Below are positions 28,975-40,993 of a stretch of DNA of 48,636 bases, in pieces. Below the pieces are notes generated by a model. That model made no database searches. It saw only the letters and a program-made list of their open reading frames with translations, and was not told where the DNA came from. The DNA comes from Bacillus sp. MYb209. GTDB taxonomy: Bacteria; Bacillota; Bacilli; Bacillales; Bacillaceae_G. Position 1 is the stretch's first letter, and every line of letters begins with the position of its first letter. The position numbers and the translations under genes are program-made. Location: NCBI RefSeq assembly GCF_002975175.1, contig NZ_PCNZ01000028.1:1-48636 (forward strand), read 5' to 3'.

Positions 28975-29928
28975 TTAATTGAATAATACACTTACAGATT
29001 CTTCTTCGTATACACGAATGATTGCTTCTCCGATTAATGGAGCAACTGAAAGTTCATGTACTTTATCAATTTTCTTCTCTTCTGGTAATACGATAGAGTT
29101 CGTTACAACTAACTCTTTAATATTCGAATTTTGAATACGCTCAATTGCTGGACCAGATAATACTGGGTGTGTACAGCAAGCATATACTTCAGAAGCACCG
29201 TTCTCAACAAGAGCGTTTGCCGCTAATGTAATTGTACCAGCTGTATCAATGATGTCATCAATTAAAATTGCTGTTTTGCCTTCGATGTTACCGATAATGT
29301 TCATTACCTCTGATACATTCGGACGAGGACGACGCTTATCAATAATAGCGATTGGCGCTTTTAGGCGATCCGCCATTTTTCTAGCACGAGTTACACCACC
29401 GTGATCAGGAGATACGATTACGATATCTTTAAGGCCTTTTGTTTCAAAGTAATCTGAAAGAATCGGTACACCCATTAAGTGGTCGATCGGGATATCAAAG
29501 AATCCTTGAATTTGTGGAGCATGTAAATCTAGAGTGATTACACGAGTTGCACCTGCTGTTTCAAGCAAGTTTGCTACAAGTTTCGATGTAATTGGTTCAC
29601 GAGAACGCGCTTTACGGTCTTGACGCGCATAACCATAGTAAGGAATAACAATATTAATTGTTTTTGCAGATGCACGTTTTAATGCATCAATCATAATAAG
29701 TAATTCCATGATATGCTCGTTTACTGGGAAGCTTGTAGATTGAATAATGAATACATCGCAACCACGGATACTTTCTTCGATGTTAATTTGAACTTCTCCA
29801 TCACTAAAACGATCAACAGAACATTTTCCTAGTCCTACTCCAATATGCTTTGCGATTTGCTCAGCAAGTTCCTTATTAGAGTTTAAAGAGAATACTTTCA
29901 AATTAGAATTTAGATATTGAGTCGACAT
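28975..29928 (-). CDS. prs: Ribose-phosphate pyrophosphokinase (PRPP synthase)
   Basis: Prs makes PRPP from ribose-5-phosphate and ATP, feeding purine, pyrimidine, histidine and tryptophan synthesis. The 317-residue class I enzyme shows the flexible ATP-binding segment [15 protein letters not shown], the SPDHGG region and the PRPP loop [12 protein letters not shown] (near 220). GGAGGG precedes the ATG. It follows glmU by 18 bases, the conserved glmU(gcaD)-prs operon. Its product PRPP is the effector that PurR, encoded nearby, senses. Confidence 0.97.
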   Translation of the reverse strand: MSTQYLNSNLKVFSLNSNKELAEQIAKHIGVGLGKCSVDRFSDGEVQINIEESIRGCDVFIIQSTSFPVNEHIMELLIMIDALKRASAKTINIVIPYYGYARQDRKARSREPITSKLVANLLETAGATRVITLDLHAPQIQGFFDIPIDHLMGVPILSDYFETKGLKDIVIVSPDHGGVTRARKMADRLKAPIAIIDKRRPRPNVSEVMNIIGNIEGKTAILIDDIIDTAGTITLAANALVENGASEVYACCTHPVLSGPAIERIQNSNIKELVVTNSIVLPEEKKIDKVHELSVAPLIGEAIIRVYEEESVSVLFN

Positions 29929-29946
29929 CTAGATTAACCCTCCACA

Positions 29947-31326
29947 TTATGATTTTTTCTTATTCAGCAATTGATCAACATAGTCTTCTTTGTTAACTTG
30001 ACGTGCACGTGCTACTGATAATGCTTTTGATGGAACATTCTCTGTTATTGTAGAGCCTGCTGCCACATAAGCACCATCTTCAACTGTTACAGGAGCAACA
30101 AGGTTTGAATTACATCCAATAAATACCCCGTTACCAATTACAGTTTTAAATTTATTCTTGCCGTCGTAGTTCACCGTAATTGAACCACAGCCAAGATTCA
30201 CGTCTTCTCCAACTTGTGCATCCCCGATATAACTTAAGTGTGAAGCTTTACTTCTATTACCAAAAACAGTTTTTTTGATTTCTACGAAGTTTCCAACGCG
30301 CACTTCATCTCCAATAACTGAATCTGGGCGAATATGTGCAAATGGACCAACCGATACTTCTGTACCAAGTTTGCTGTCATGTACAGTAGATTGACGAATT
30401 ACCGTACGATCTCCAATTTCACTATCGCGAATTACTGTATGCGGTCCAATTTCACAATCAGAACCAATTACAGCGTTACCCTCAATAACCGTTCCTGGGT
30501 GAAGAACTGTATCACTACCAATAATTGCATCCGCAGAAATGTATGTGTTACTTGGATCAATAATTGTAACACCATTTACCATGTTCTTTCGGTTGATACG
30601 ATTTTTCATAATAATTTCCGCTTGCGATAGAGCGACTCTGTCGTTAACACCTAACGTTTCATCGAAGTGCTCTGTTTGATAAGCTGATACAATATGACCT
30701 TCATTTTTTAAAATTTCAATAACGTCCGGAAGGTAATATTCGCCCTGTACATTATCATTTGAAACTTTAGAAAGTGAAGCAAATAAAGCTTTATTATCAA
30801 AACAATACGTACCTGTATTGATTTCTTTAATAGCTAATTCTTTTTCATTTGCATCCTTATGCTCAACAATCTTTTCAACATGACCATTCTCATTACGAAC
30901 GATACGGCCATATCCAGCAGGCTCTTCTATGTACGCTGTTAGTACCGTCGCCATTGCCCCCGCTTCTTCGTGTTGCTGAAGCAATGCTTCCATCGTTTCA
31001 GCAGTTATTAGAGGTGTATCACCACAAATAACTAAAGTTGTTCCTTCTTCATTTGCAAGTACACTTGCAGCTTGATCGACAGCATGAGCTGTACCAAGTT
31101 GTTCTGCTTGTAATGCAAACTCACTTACATTTCCTAGCTGTTCTTGTACCTTTTCAGCACCATGTCCAACGACTGTTACAAGTTTCTGCAATCCTAATTG
31201 AGATACTTCATTGACTACATGTTGTACCATTGGTTTTCCACATACAGGATGCAGCACTTTGTATAGCTTGGACTTCATACGTGTGCCTTTACCTGCAGCT
31301 AGAATCACTGCAAATCTGTTTGACAT
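29947..31326 (-). CDS. glmU: Bifunctional GlmU (GlcNAc-1-P acetyltransferase / uridyltransferase)
   Basis: GlmU acetylates glucosamine-1-phosphate and then forms UDP-GlcNAc, the cell-wall precursor. The N-terminal uridyltransferase half shows [19 protein letters not shown] (9-27) and ICGDTPL. The C-terminal left-handed beta-helix is visible as many hexapeptide repeats ([24 protein letters not shown]) from about residue 250. From the ATG at 31326 it is 459 residues; GATGGAGG lies upstream, and six extra in-frame codons lack a ribosome site. It forms an operon with prs. Confidence 0.97.
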   Translation of the reverse strand: MSNRFAVILAAGKGTRMKSKLYKVLHPVCGKPMVQHVVNEVSQLGLQKLVTVVGHGAEKVQEQLGNVSEFALQAEQLGTAHAVDQAASVLANEEGTTLVICGDTPLITAETMEALLQQHEEAGAMATVLTAYIEEPAGYGRIVRNENGHVEKIVEHKDANEKELAIKEINTGTYCFDNKALFASLSKVSNDNVQGEYYLPDVIEILKNEGHIVSAYQTEHFDETLGVNDRVALSQAEIIMKNRINRKNMVNGVTIIDPSNTYISADAIIGSDTVLHPGTVIEGNAVIGSDCEIGPHTVIRDSEIGDRTVIRQSTVHDSKLGTEVSVGPFAHIRPDSVIGDEVRVGNFVEIKKTVFGNRSKASHLSYIGDAQVGEDVNLGCGSITVNYDGKNKFKTVIGNGVFIGCNSNLVAPVTVEDGAYVAAGSTITENVPSKALSVARARQVNKEDYVDQLLNKKKS

Positions 31327-31564
31327 ATAGACCCTCCATCGCAACCTATTTATCCATTAACGATATTATCCTAAATCATCATATATTTCAAGAAACACAT
31401 TATAACTATTAAATTTTACCATAATTCTTATAAGATGTTTTACTCTTTAGTATCTTTTTTAAGGAATAAGCTATACTATTTTAAATGATTTTGAAAAAAT
31501 TAGAAGTTTTTCATCTTTATTTTTTCAAAATATGAATTTTTATAATTAGAAACATGTATTATTC
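31327..31564. other. glmU-spoVG intergenic stretch
   Basis: The full gene-free gap from glmU to spoVG is 322 bases. It holds the glmU promoter and ribosome site on its left and the spoVG terminator on its right. The central part (about 31400-31560) is extremely AT-rich, without a coding frame or strong hairpin that I can support. Confidence 0.7.
31363..31391 (-). promoter_or_regulatory. Probable sigma-A promoter of glmU-prs
   Basis: TTGAAA (31386-31391) and TAATAT (31363-31368) are separated by 17 bp on the minus strand, about 37 bases ahead of the glmU start codon. Confidence 0.6.
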
Positions 31565-31600
31565 AAAAAAACAAACTCCTGTAAATGCTTACAGGAGTTT
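31565..31600 (-). terminator. Terminator of spoVG
   Basis: AAACTCCTGTA and TACAGGAGTTT make an 11-bp stem with a 6-base loop on the minus strand, followed by GTTTTTTT. It lies about 50 bases after the spoVG stop. Confidence 0.9.
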
Positions 31601-31648
31601 GCTACAAAATTATAAGGCTTTCTTTCAAAAGCCCTTTTCATTCGAATT

Positions 31649-31942
31649 TTACGAAGCGCCTGCTTCTTCAAACTCAACCTCTTCTAACTCGCCTAAACGG
31701 TGATACTCTGTTAAAACCGCATCTTGAATTTTAGAGCGTGTATTAGAATTAATTGGATGTGCAATGTCACGGAATTCTCCATCTGGAGTACGTTTACTTG
31801 GCATTGCTACAAATAATCCATTATTACCATCAATTACACGAATATCATGAACAACAAATTCATGGTCTAGAGTAATAGAGGCAATTGCTCTCATGCGGCC
31901 TTCTGTGTTTACGCGGCGTAATCTTACGTCAGTCACTTCCAT
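31649..31942 (-). CDS. spoVG: SpoVG, site-specific DNA/RNA-binding regulator
   Basis: SpoVG is a small regulator that affects asymmetric septation and cortex formation, and in other Firmicutes binds DNA and RNA. The 97-residue protein has the conserved start [19 protein letters not shown] and [21 protein letters not shown], followed by a helix and an acidic tail. The ATG at 31942 is preceded by AAAGGGTGGTGA; the longer frame to 31996 runs over the promoter. It is preceded by a sigma-H-type promoter, as in B. subtilis. Confidence 0.96.
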   Translation of the reverse strand: MEVTDVRLRRVNTEGRMRAIASITLDHEFVVHDIRVIDGNNGLFVAMPSKRTPDGEFRDIAHPINSNTRSKIQDAVLTEYHRLGELEEVEFEEAGAS

Positions 31943-31987
31943 CTTGTGTTCACCACCCTTTTCTAAATAAGCGATATATTTGTATAA

Positions 31988-32013
31988 ATTCCACAAAATT
32001 TCTATTTTCCCTT
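31988..32013 (-). promoter_or_regulatory. Likely sigma-H promoter of spoVG
   Basis: On the minus strand AAGGGAAAA (32005-32013) and GGAAT (31988-31992) are 12 bp apart. This matches the AGGA-A/T-rich, GAAT pattern of sigma-H and closely parallels the B. subtilis spoVG promoter, including the following TTATACA-like sequence. In B. subtilis AbrB represses this promoter. Confidence 0.65.
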
Positions 32014-32094
32014 TAATTTTTTAAAAATTTTTAAGATAAAAATTTTTATTGTAGTTGAATATAAGGATTAGTAGAGGTTATCGCTTACAAAGAG

Positions 32095-32469
32095 TTACTT
32101 AACTAGGGCAATTACTTCGATTTCAACAGAAACATCTTTCGGTAATTTTGCTACTTGTACACAAGAACGCGCTGGTTTATGAGTAGAGAAATAAGAACCG
32201 TATACTTCATTAACAGCATTAAAATCATCCATATCCTTTAAGAATACTGTTGTTTTTACCACGGTATCAAATGAAGCACCTGCTTCTGCTAATACCGCTT
32301 GTAAAATTTCAAATACTTGCTCTGTTTGTACTGTTACATCTCCTGTTACAAGTTCTCCACTTGCCGTTAACGGAATTTGTCCTGAACTATAGAACATATT
32401 ATTTACAATAATCCCTTGTGAATATGGTCCGATTGCCTGTGGTGCTTTGCTTGTTTGAACAACTTTCAT
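32095..32469 (-). CDS. ridA: RidA family reactive imine/enamine deaminase (YabJ)
   Basis: RidA hydrolyses reactive 2-aminoacrylate-type intermediates released by PLP enzymes. The 124-residue protein shows the YjgF signature near the C-terminus, with the substrate-binding arginine in [24 protein letters not shown], and an N-terminal [24 protein letters not shown] precedes the ATG at 32469; a GTG three codons upstream overlaps that site. In B. subtilis yabJ lies in the purR operon; here a terminator separates them. Confidence 0.95.
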   Translation of the reverse strand: MKVVQTSKAPQAIGPYSQGIIVNNMFYSSGQIPLTASGELVTGDVTVQTEQVFEILQAVLAEAGASFDTVVKTTVFLKDMDDFNAVNEVYGSYFSTHKPARSCVQVAKLPKDVSVEIEVIALVK

Positions 32470-32560
32470 ACTTTTCACCCTTTTATTATTTATTTTTACT
32501 CTTTAAAAATAGTGTACCAAAGGCAGTTTGTCCATCTATTTTGTAATTTATAAATAGGAA

Positions 32561-32594
32561 TAAAAAAAGGTAAAGCTATCTGCTTTACCTTTTT
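32561..32594 (-). terminator. Terminator of purR
   Basis: AAAGGTAAAGC and GCTTTACCTTT form an 11-bp stem with a 6-base loop, followed by a T run on the minus strand. It begins inside the purR stop region. Confidence 0.9.
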
Positions 32595-33441
32595 ACTCAG
32601 CCTCTACAAGCCCTTTATCAAATGGTGCAAGTGCATAATTCCCCTTTTCCACTTGAATCGCTTTTTCTTTCACATCAACTTCTGACAGACGAATTAATGA
32701 TACAAAGTTATTAATAAGTCTTTCTTCAATATCCGTAGACTCTACTAATACGCCAATCCCAACAACATTAGCTTTAAACTCTTCTAGCATGCTCATCATA
32801 CCTTGAATGGTTCCGCCAGCTTTCATAAAGTCATCAATAATTAAAACATTGGACCCTTCTGGAAGGCTACGCTTTGCTAAAGTCATCGTTTGGATTCGCT
32901 TAGAGGAACCTGATACATAGTTAATACTAACAGTGGGGCCTTCTGTTACCTTATTATCTTTTCTCGCAATTACTACCGGTACATCTAAGTAGTTCGCTAC
33001 TGCATAAGCAAGCGGAATTCCTTTTGTCGCTACCGTCATAACCGCATCAATTGACTGCCTAGCAAAAACAGAAGCAAATAAACGACCTGCGCCATTAATC
33101 TGGCGAGGATTACTTAAAAGATCCGTCATATATAAGTAACCGCCAGGCAAAATACGGTCTGGGTTTTCAAATAAGCTACAAAGCTCATTAATAATCAGAT
33201 TCGCCTCTTCTTCACTTATATAGGGAATATATTTCACTCCTCCTGCTGCTCCTGGTATCGTTTGCAATGTGCCGACCCCTTGTTGTTCAAACGTTTGCTT
33301 AATAATAACTAGATCTTCACTAATGGAAGATTTAGCTGATTGATACCTTTCAGCAAAAAAAGTGAGAGAAACTAGCTGACGAGGATTTTGTAACAAGTAA
33401 TAAGTCATATCGACCAATCTTGTACTTCGTCTAATTTTCAT
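32593..33441 (-). CDS. purR: Purine operon repressor PurR
   Basis: PurR represses purine synthesis genes and is released from DNA by PRPP. It has an N-terminal winged-helix domain (about 1-72, STRLVDMTYYLLQNP) and a phosphoribosyltransferase-like domain with the PRPP loop VLIIDDFMKAGGT (199-211); it binds PRPP but is not an enzyme. The 282-residue length fits the family. AGGTGAG precedes the ATG. It lies downstream of ispE, 54 bases apart. No convincing tandem PurBox was found in that gap. Confidence 0.96.
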   Translation of the reverse strand: MKIRRSTRLVDMTYYLLQNPRQLVSLTFFAERYQSAKSSISEDLVIIKQTFEQQGVGTLQTIPGAAGGVKYIPYISEEEANLIINELCSLFENPDRILPGGYLYMTDLLSNPRQINGAGRLFASVFARQSIDAVMTVATKGIPLAYAVANYLDVPVVIARKDNKVTEGPTVSINYVSGSSKRIQTMTLAKRSLPEGSNVLIIDDFMKAGGTIQGMMSMLEEFKANVVGIGVLVESTDIEERLINNFVSLIRLSEVDVKEKAIQVEKGNYALAPFDKGLVEAE

Positions 33442-33495
33442 ACTCTCACCTCAAATCACGAATATTCTAAACAAATCATAACGTATTATACGTCT

Positions 33496-34365
33496 TTATT
33501 CAAGCGTTTCTCGCTCTCCTAATAAACGAACTGCATATACTTGCTCGCAAAATCCTTTTAATCCGTTATATATACGATGCATTCGCGAATCATGGTGCAC
33601 AAGACCAAATACAGTTGGACCACTTCCACTCATTAATACGGCATCCGCACCGAATCGTTTCATCTGCGCCTTAATACGTGCAACCTCAGGATGCATCACA
33701 AACGTAACATCTTCTAAAACGTTACCAACAGTATCACAAATCCCCTTATAGTCCCCGTCATTAATGACTTCAACCATTTTATCTACATTTGGATGTGTAA
33801 CACGATTTAATTTTAAATTTCCGTACACATCAGCAGTAGATACACCGATGTGGGGCTTTGCCAAAATAACCCAACAAGAAGGTGGAGTCTTTATATGTTC
33901 AATTTTTTCTCCTCTTCCAGTGGCAATTGCAGTTCCGCCATATACACAGAACGATACATCTGACCCAATTTCTGCGCCAAGCTCTGCTAATTCCTCAATT
34001 GTCAGCCCTAAATTCCATAACTTATTAAGGCCACGTAATGTCGCTGCTGCATCACTACTTCCACCTGCTAATCCTGCGGCTACTGGAATCGTTTTTTCAA
34101 TAGTAATAGATACACCTTTTTTTACATTAAACTTCCCTTTTAATAATTTCGCTGCTTGATAAGCTAAATTGCGTTGGTCGTCTGGGACATACCGATTATG
34201 GGACAAAATTTCAATACGGTCTTCTGCTAATTCCATTAGCTCTAAACGATCTGCTAAGTCGATCGTTGTCATAATCATTTTCACTTCATGATATCCATCT
34301 TGCCTTTTTCCCAGTACATCTAACGACAGATTAATCTTTGCTGGTGCTTTCACTAGTAGCTTCAA
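33496..34365 (-). CDS. ispE: 4-diphosphocytidyl-2-C-methyl-D-erythritol kinase
   Basis: IspE phosphorylates CDP-methylerythritol in the MEP pathway to isoprenoids. It is a GHMP kinase: [12 protein letters not shown] (7-18, with K10), the ATP loop [14 protein letters not shown] (94-107) and the catalytic D136 in EIGSDVSF, then [12 protein letters not shown] use a TTG at 34365 (289 residues) because GAGTGGGTGA is correctly spaced; the GTG three codons upstream overlaps it. The position before purR is conserved. Confidence 0.94.
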   Translation of the reverse strand: MKLLVKAPAKINLSLDVLGKRQDGYHEVKMIMTTIDLADRLELMELAEDRIEILSHNRYVPDDQRNLAYQAAKLLKGKFNVKKGVSITIEKTIPVAAGLAGGSSDAAATLRGLNKLWNLGLTIEELAELGAEIGSDVSFCVYGGTAIATGRGEKIEHIKTPPSCWVILAKPHIGVSTADVYGNLKLNRVTHPNVDKMVEVINDGDYKGICDTVGNVLEDVTFVMHPEVARIKAQMKRFGADAVLMSGSGPTVFGLVHHDSRMHRIYNGLKGFCEQVYAVRLLGERETLE

Positions 34366-34507
34366 TCTATTCACCCACTCTATGTACTCAATCTTTTATC
34401 GTTTATTTTACCATAAATTTATAGTAAGACGATGACACTTCCCTAATTATAACGAAAAGCACTCAGAATGAAACTACTTATGTCAAATGATGGCACCTTT
34501 TAGCGTG

Positions 34508-34535
34508 CAAAAAGCCGAGGAATCTCTCCTCGGCT
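34508..34535 (-). terminator. Terminator of sspF
   Basis: AGCCGAGG and CCTCGGCT form an 8-bp GC-rich stem with a 7-base loop on the minus strand, followed by TTTTTGC. It sits about 27 bases after sspF. Confidence 0.88.
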
Positions 34536-34561
34536 ACCGTAGCATAGAAAGTATCTTACAA

Positions 34562-34741
34562 CTACTGGTTTCGTTTCATTAATTGCTGTTCTGCAATTTC
34601 TATAGCACGTTTCACCATATTACCAGCATCTTTCGCACGAATTCCGCCCCATCCTTCTTTCTGAACAACATCATAAAAGCCAAGCTCTTTTGCAAGCTCT
34701 TCTTTAAATTGATTTGACATGACTCCTCTTCGTCTACTCAA
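34562..34741 (-). CDS. sspF: Small acid-soluble spore protein SspF (alpha/beta-type family)
   Basis: This 59-residue gene begins with TTG after AAGGAGGGA. The product starts [21 protein letters not shown] and contains [25 protein letters not shown], the family core that wraps spore DNA in the forespore. Tandem arginines after the start match B. subtilis SspF. An internal ATG at codon 8 is the alternative, but the upstream ribosome site favours TTG. A sigma-G-type promoter precedes it and a terminator follows, so it is monocistronic between veg and ispE. Confidence 0.93.
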
Positions 34742-34775
34742 TGCAGAGTCCCTCCTTATTTTGCTACGGTATAAT

Positions 34776-34805
34776 TAGTATGCAAAATAATATAGCGTTT
34801 CATTT
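34776..34805 (-). promoter_or_regulatory. Likely sigma-G promoter of sspF
   Basis: CATACTA (34776-34782) is a perfect sigma-G -10 on the minus strand. An AAATGA-type -35 (34800-34805) lies 17 bp upstream. It ends 34 bases before the TTG start. Confidence 0.6.
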
Positions 34806-34832
34806 GTGGGAATATATGTAACAAATAACACA

Positions 34833-35096
34833 TTAATTATAAAATGCTTCATTATGAGGTTCATCGTAAAATGTTAACTCTACTGTCTCTGTTAAAACAT
34901 CTGCATAACTATAAGATACACGTTGTAATGCATCTTCTTGCTGGTCTAACTGTACAACAAACACAGAACGATACGTTTCTGCAAGCACACCCGATTGCTC
35001 CACAGTTTTTCTTCTTCCACTATTCGCCTTTAACACAAGTCGCTGTCCAAGATGGTGATCTAATTCGCTTTTAATTTCATCTAAACGTTTTGACAT
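34833..35096 (-). CDS. veg: Veg protein (biofilm/growth-phase regulator)
   Basis: Veg is a highly expressed 87-residue protein with an N-terminal [28 protein letters not shown] and a small beta domain. In B. subtilis it stimulates biofilm genes by antagonising SinR and contributes to spore outgrowth. No enzymatic motif is present. Its fold resembles small SH3-like barrels in its family. The start ATG at 35096 gives the family N-terminus MSKRLDE; the AAGGT upstream is modest. It lies between yabG and sspF, as in B. subtilis. Confidence 0.94.
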   Translation of the reverse strand: MSKRLDEIKSELDHHLGQRLVLKANSGRRKTVEQSGVLAETYRSVFVVQLDQQEDALQRVSYSYADVLTETVELTFYDEPHNEAFYN

Positions 35097-35308
35097 ATAC
35101 CTTGCTACACCTCGCTGTAATTTAGATTGAACACTTAAAGCACGATATATCTATCCCAATTATTAACCGCAATTTACAGACAATATCATTATAAAAGCAT
35201 TATGCGTTCAAATAGATAGAAGAAATACTATATTGTACAAGTATCATTGTATAGTCTGCACGTTCTTGTCGCTTTTTATCCAGATTCATTTAAATCATTT
35301 CCACATAA
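35097..35308 (-). promoter_or_regulatory. veg upstream control region
   Basis: This AT-rich stretch upstream of veg contains several -10-like sequences on the minus strand, including TATAAT at 35188-35193 and TACAAT motifs near 35231-35236 and 35246-35251. None has a strong -35 at 17 bp. veg has a very strong sigma-A promoter in B. subtilis, but I cannot single out the active one here. Confidence 0.35.
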
Positions 35309-35334
35309 AAAAGCAAGATACGTATGTACCTTGC
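35309..35334 (-). terminator. Terminator of yabG
   Basis: AGCAAGGTAC and GTATCTTGCT pair with one mismatch around a small loop on the minus strand, followed by TTTTTTA. It begins directly after the yabG stop. Confidence 0.82.
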
Positions 35335-36198
35335 TCATTCATCATAATGTTGAAAGGGTAATCCCGTTCGTAAAATCCCTCTTGTTTCAATTCCGCCTAA
35401 TCCCTTTTCACCAGTAATTGTATTACGCACAACGTCCCATACATTGACTCTTTCCATAAATGAGGTGAAACTAACTTTGCCGACTACATATACCGGATCT
35501 AGAGCATGAATATTAATTCTAGACGGTGAACTAGCGAAATTAGCACCTGCTCGAATCAACGCCTCAAAGTGTGATTGACAAGCCCCAGCAAAAATAACGA
35601 GTTGATCTAATGATGGATACTTTTTTCGCACTTCTCGAACGGCCTGTACAAAATGTTTAGAATGTCTATATGCTGCTAAATCTCCCATAGCTCCTTTTGA
35701 CTTTGTATATGCATCATGTCCTGTAATAACTAAAATGTCTGGGCGAAAATGATCTATTAAGTCTACTACCTTTTCATGCATCTCCGTTTCCTTACAATGA
35801 ATACCTTGAACAGGAACGCCTATTTTATTATATAAGTCTAAGCACTTGCGCAAATATAAAGGATCTCCATCTATATGCAATACACGCCCTGGCATTTGAA
35901 AATAATTCACTTCACTTGTATATCCACCAGTTGAAGTATGTTCATGTCTTTGTTTCATCAACACGTAATCTTGCTGAAACAACCGGTAAGTACGCTCCAT
36001 TGTTTCTTTTTCACGCTTCACTCTTTTTTTATGTTCTCGTTGATCTATACTAATTAAATCTGCAAGTGGCGCATCCGCCACAAGTCTAATTTCCTCTCCA
36101 AATAATATTGCTATCTCGCCTTTTATTTCTATAATACGAAAAAGAATATCCCTATTATGAGAATATCGTTCAACTAATTCTCCAACATGTAAAGCCAT
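35335..36198 (-). CDS. yabG: Sporulation-specific protease YabG
   Basis: YabG cleaves spore coat proteins (such as SpoIVA and SafA in B. subtilis) during late coat assembly. The 287-residue protein has an N-terminal SH3-like segment (LVERYSHNRDILFRI), a charged middle, and a C-terminal protease domain. H161 in ITGHDAY and C207 in FAGACQSH are good candidates for the catalytic pair of a cysteine protease, as reported for clostridial YabG. It is preceded by a near-perfect sigma-K promoter and followed by a terminator, so it is a single mother-cell gene. Confidence 0.94.
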   Translation of the reverse strand: MALHVGELVERYSHNRDILFRIIEIKGEIAILFGEEIRLVADAPLADLISIDQREHKKRVKREKETMERTYRLFQQDYVLMKQRHEHTSTGGYTSEVNYFQMPGRVLHIDGDPLYLRKCLDLYNKIGVPVQGIHCKETEMHEKVVDLIDHFRPDILVITGHDAYTKSKGAMGDLAAYRHSKHFVQAVREVRKKYPSLDQLVIFAGACQSHFEALIRAGANFASSPSRINIHALDPVYVVGKVSFTSFMERVNVWDVVRNTITGEKGLGGIETRGILRTGLPFQHYDE

Positions 36199-36238
36199 TC
36201 TCCTACCTCCAAACTCGTTAGGCCATCTTACCTGTTTT

Positions 36239-36267
36239 TAAAGTATGAATTTAGGAAAGGAAAGGTG
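36239..36267 (-). promoter_or_regulatory. Sigma-K promoter of yabG
   Basis: On the minus strand CACC (36264-36267) and CATACTTTA (36239-36247) are 16 bp apart. They match the sigma-K consensus (mACm-16-CATAnnnTA) exactly. It ends 40 bases before yabG. Confidence 0.75.
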
Positions 36268-36269
36268 AC

Positions 36270-36302
36270 AAAAGGGACAGCTCAAGTTGAACTGTCCCTT
36301 TC
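36270..36302 (-). terminator. Terminator of ksgA
   Basis: AAAGGGACAGTTCA and TGAGCTGTCCCTTT form a stem of at least 10 bp on the minus strand, followed by TTGTC. The T tract is short, but the stem is long and GC-rich. It lies just after the ksgA stop. Confidence 0.78.
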
Positions 36303-36308
36303 ATATTC

Positions 36309-37741
<1,433 letters not shown>

Positions 37742-37864
37742 GCTTGCCTCCACACTCGTTTCATCTCTACTTAGTAAAACAAAAAAATGACGACTTTTCC
37801 ATTATTATTTTCCCAATCTTACATTTTAAAAAGTAGAAGAGAAAAATCTTTGTTCACTACCCTT

Positions 37865-37873
37865 ATTGTAACA
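37865..37873 (-). promoter_or_regulatory. Possible extended -10 promoter of rnmV-ksgA
   Basis: TGTTACAAT on the minus strand is an extended -10 motif (TGn plus TACAAT) with no good -35. It lies about 125 bases upstream of rnmV. The rest of the 260-base gap holds only AT-rich sequence and the tatD terminator. Confidence 0.35.
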
Positions 37874-37969
37874 CTTCTATCTCCATCTTAATTTATCCAC
37901 AATATTTCTACACTTATGTTATGAGTAAATAGTGGGTTCTTATCATTTCTACTATCTCCCTTCTCAAAA

Positions 37970-38003
37970 AACAAAAAAAGAATGGGAATCCCCATTCTTT
38001 TTT
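37970..38003 (-). terminator. Terminator of tatD
   Basis: AAAAAGAATGGG and CCCATTCTTTTTTT pair on the minus strand (12-bp stem, very short loop), followed by a long T run. It overlaps the tatD stop codon. Confidence 0.9.
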
Positions 38004-38769
38004 ATTCAACACCAAATAAGGCTTTGGCATTCTTTGTTGTTATTTTTGCTACTTCGTCATAAGAAATTCCTTTTAAATTCGCAATTTCTTCTGCTACCAG
38101 TTTTACATAACTCGGTTCATTTCGTTTCCCTCGAAATGGATGTGGTGTTAAATATGGACAATCTGTCTCTATCAATAATTTTTCTAACGGAATCTCCATA
38201 GCAACTTCTTTCGGTTTCTTGGCATTTTTAAATGTTACTGGCCCACCTAATGAAATTAAAAAGTTCATATCGACACATCGCTGCGCTACTTCTACACTAC
38301 CACTAAAGCAATGCATAATGCCTCCTACTTCAGCTGCATTCTCTTCCTCTAGGATATCAACAATATCTTGAGTTGCATCGCGGTTATGTATAATAATCGG
38401 TAATTTCACCTTTTTCGCTAATGCAATTTGTTTACGGAATACTTCCTTTTGTATTTCTTTTGGAGACTTATCCCAGTGATAATCTAATCCCATTTCTCCA
38501 ATTGCAACTACTTTAGGGTGGGCAGCTAATTCTTCTAACCAAGCTAAATGTTCTTCTTTCATGTCGATTGCATCAACGGGATGCCATCCAACTGCAGCAT
38601 AAATAAAATCATAAGCCTCTGCTAATTCAATTGCTTTCTTTATCGTTACTTCATCAAATCCAACAACAACCGTATATGTAACTCCCACTTCTTTCATTCT
38701 CGCGATAACTTCTTGTAAATCTTCTTCAAATTGCTCTGCATTTAAATGTGAATGTGTATCAAACAACAT
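38002..38769 (-). CDS. tatD: TatD family metal-dependent DNase
   Basis: TatD proteins are TIM-barrel hydrolases of the amidohydrolase superfamily with 3'-5' exonuclease or AP-endonuclease-type activity. The 255-residue protein shows the metal ligands DTHSHLN (4-10), the EMGLDYHWD segment, IIIHNRDA and MHCFSGS, and TDCPYLTP near the end. AAAGGAG precedes the ATG. It lies downstream of metS. The cell's substrate (DNA repair, or D-amino-acyl-tRNA) is unsettled in the family. Confidence 0.94.
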   Translation of the reverse strand: MLFDTHSHLNAEQFEEDLQEVIARMKEVGVTYTVVVGFDEVTIKKAIELAEAYDFIYAAVGWHPVDAIDMKEEHLAWLEELAAHPKVVAIGEMGLDYHWDKSPKEIQKEVFRKQIALAKKVKLPIIIHNRDATQDIVDILEEENAAEVGGIMHCFSGSVEVAQRCVDMNFLISLGGPVTFKNAKKPKEVAMEIPLEKLLIETDCPYLTPHPFRGKRNEPSYVKLVAEEIANLKGISYDEVAKITTKNAKALFGVE

Positions 38770-38882
38770 AATAAATAACTCCTTTTATATTGAAATCAAT
38801 TCTCTCATAGAAAAACTACACTCTTTCTAACTTAACGATAACAATACTACAATTTTAATGCAAAAAAAGGGAATTTAAAAAG

Positions 38883-38919
38883 AAAAAAGACGCTTCACCA
38901 ATGTTACACGTGAAACATC
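38883..38919 (-). terminator. Terminator of metS
   Basis: GATGTTTCAC and GTGAAGCGTC form a 10-bp stem (two G-U pairs) with an 11-base loop on the minus strand, followed by TTTTTTC. It starts shortly after the metS stop. Confidence 0.8.
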
Positions 38920-38935
38920 TCTTTTCTTGTCTCAA

Positions 38936-40951
<2,016 letters not shown>

Positions 40952-40959
40952 TTATAAAC

Positions 40960-40989
40960 AGTATATCAAAAACTCACATATAAAGTGAA
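40960..40989 (-). promoter_or_regulatory. Probable promoter of metS
   Basis: An extended -10 TGATATACT (40960-40968) on the minus strand, with a weak TTCACT -35 (40984-40989) 18 bp upstream. The first hairpin of the repeat element begins five bases beyond the -35, so the element lies outside the metS transcript if this promoter is correct. Confidence 0.5.
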
Positions 40990-40993
40990 ACTT

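Noticed and set aside
33456-33470. PurBox-like CGAATATT sequence upstream of purR
   Set aside because: Only one half-site with a mismatch in the core CGAAC; PurR operators need two correctly placed boxes.
38889-38919. E-box-like CACGTG palindrome after metS as a regulator site
   Set aside because: It is better explained as the loop and stem of the metS terminator, with a T run in the correct direction.
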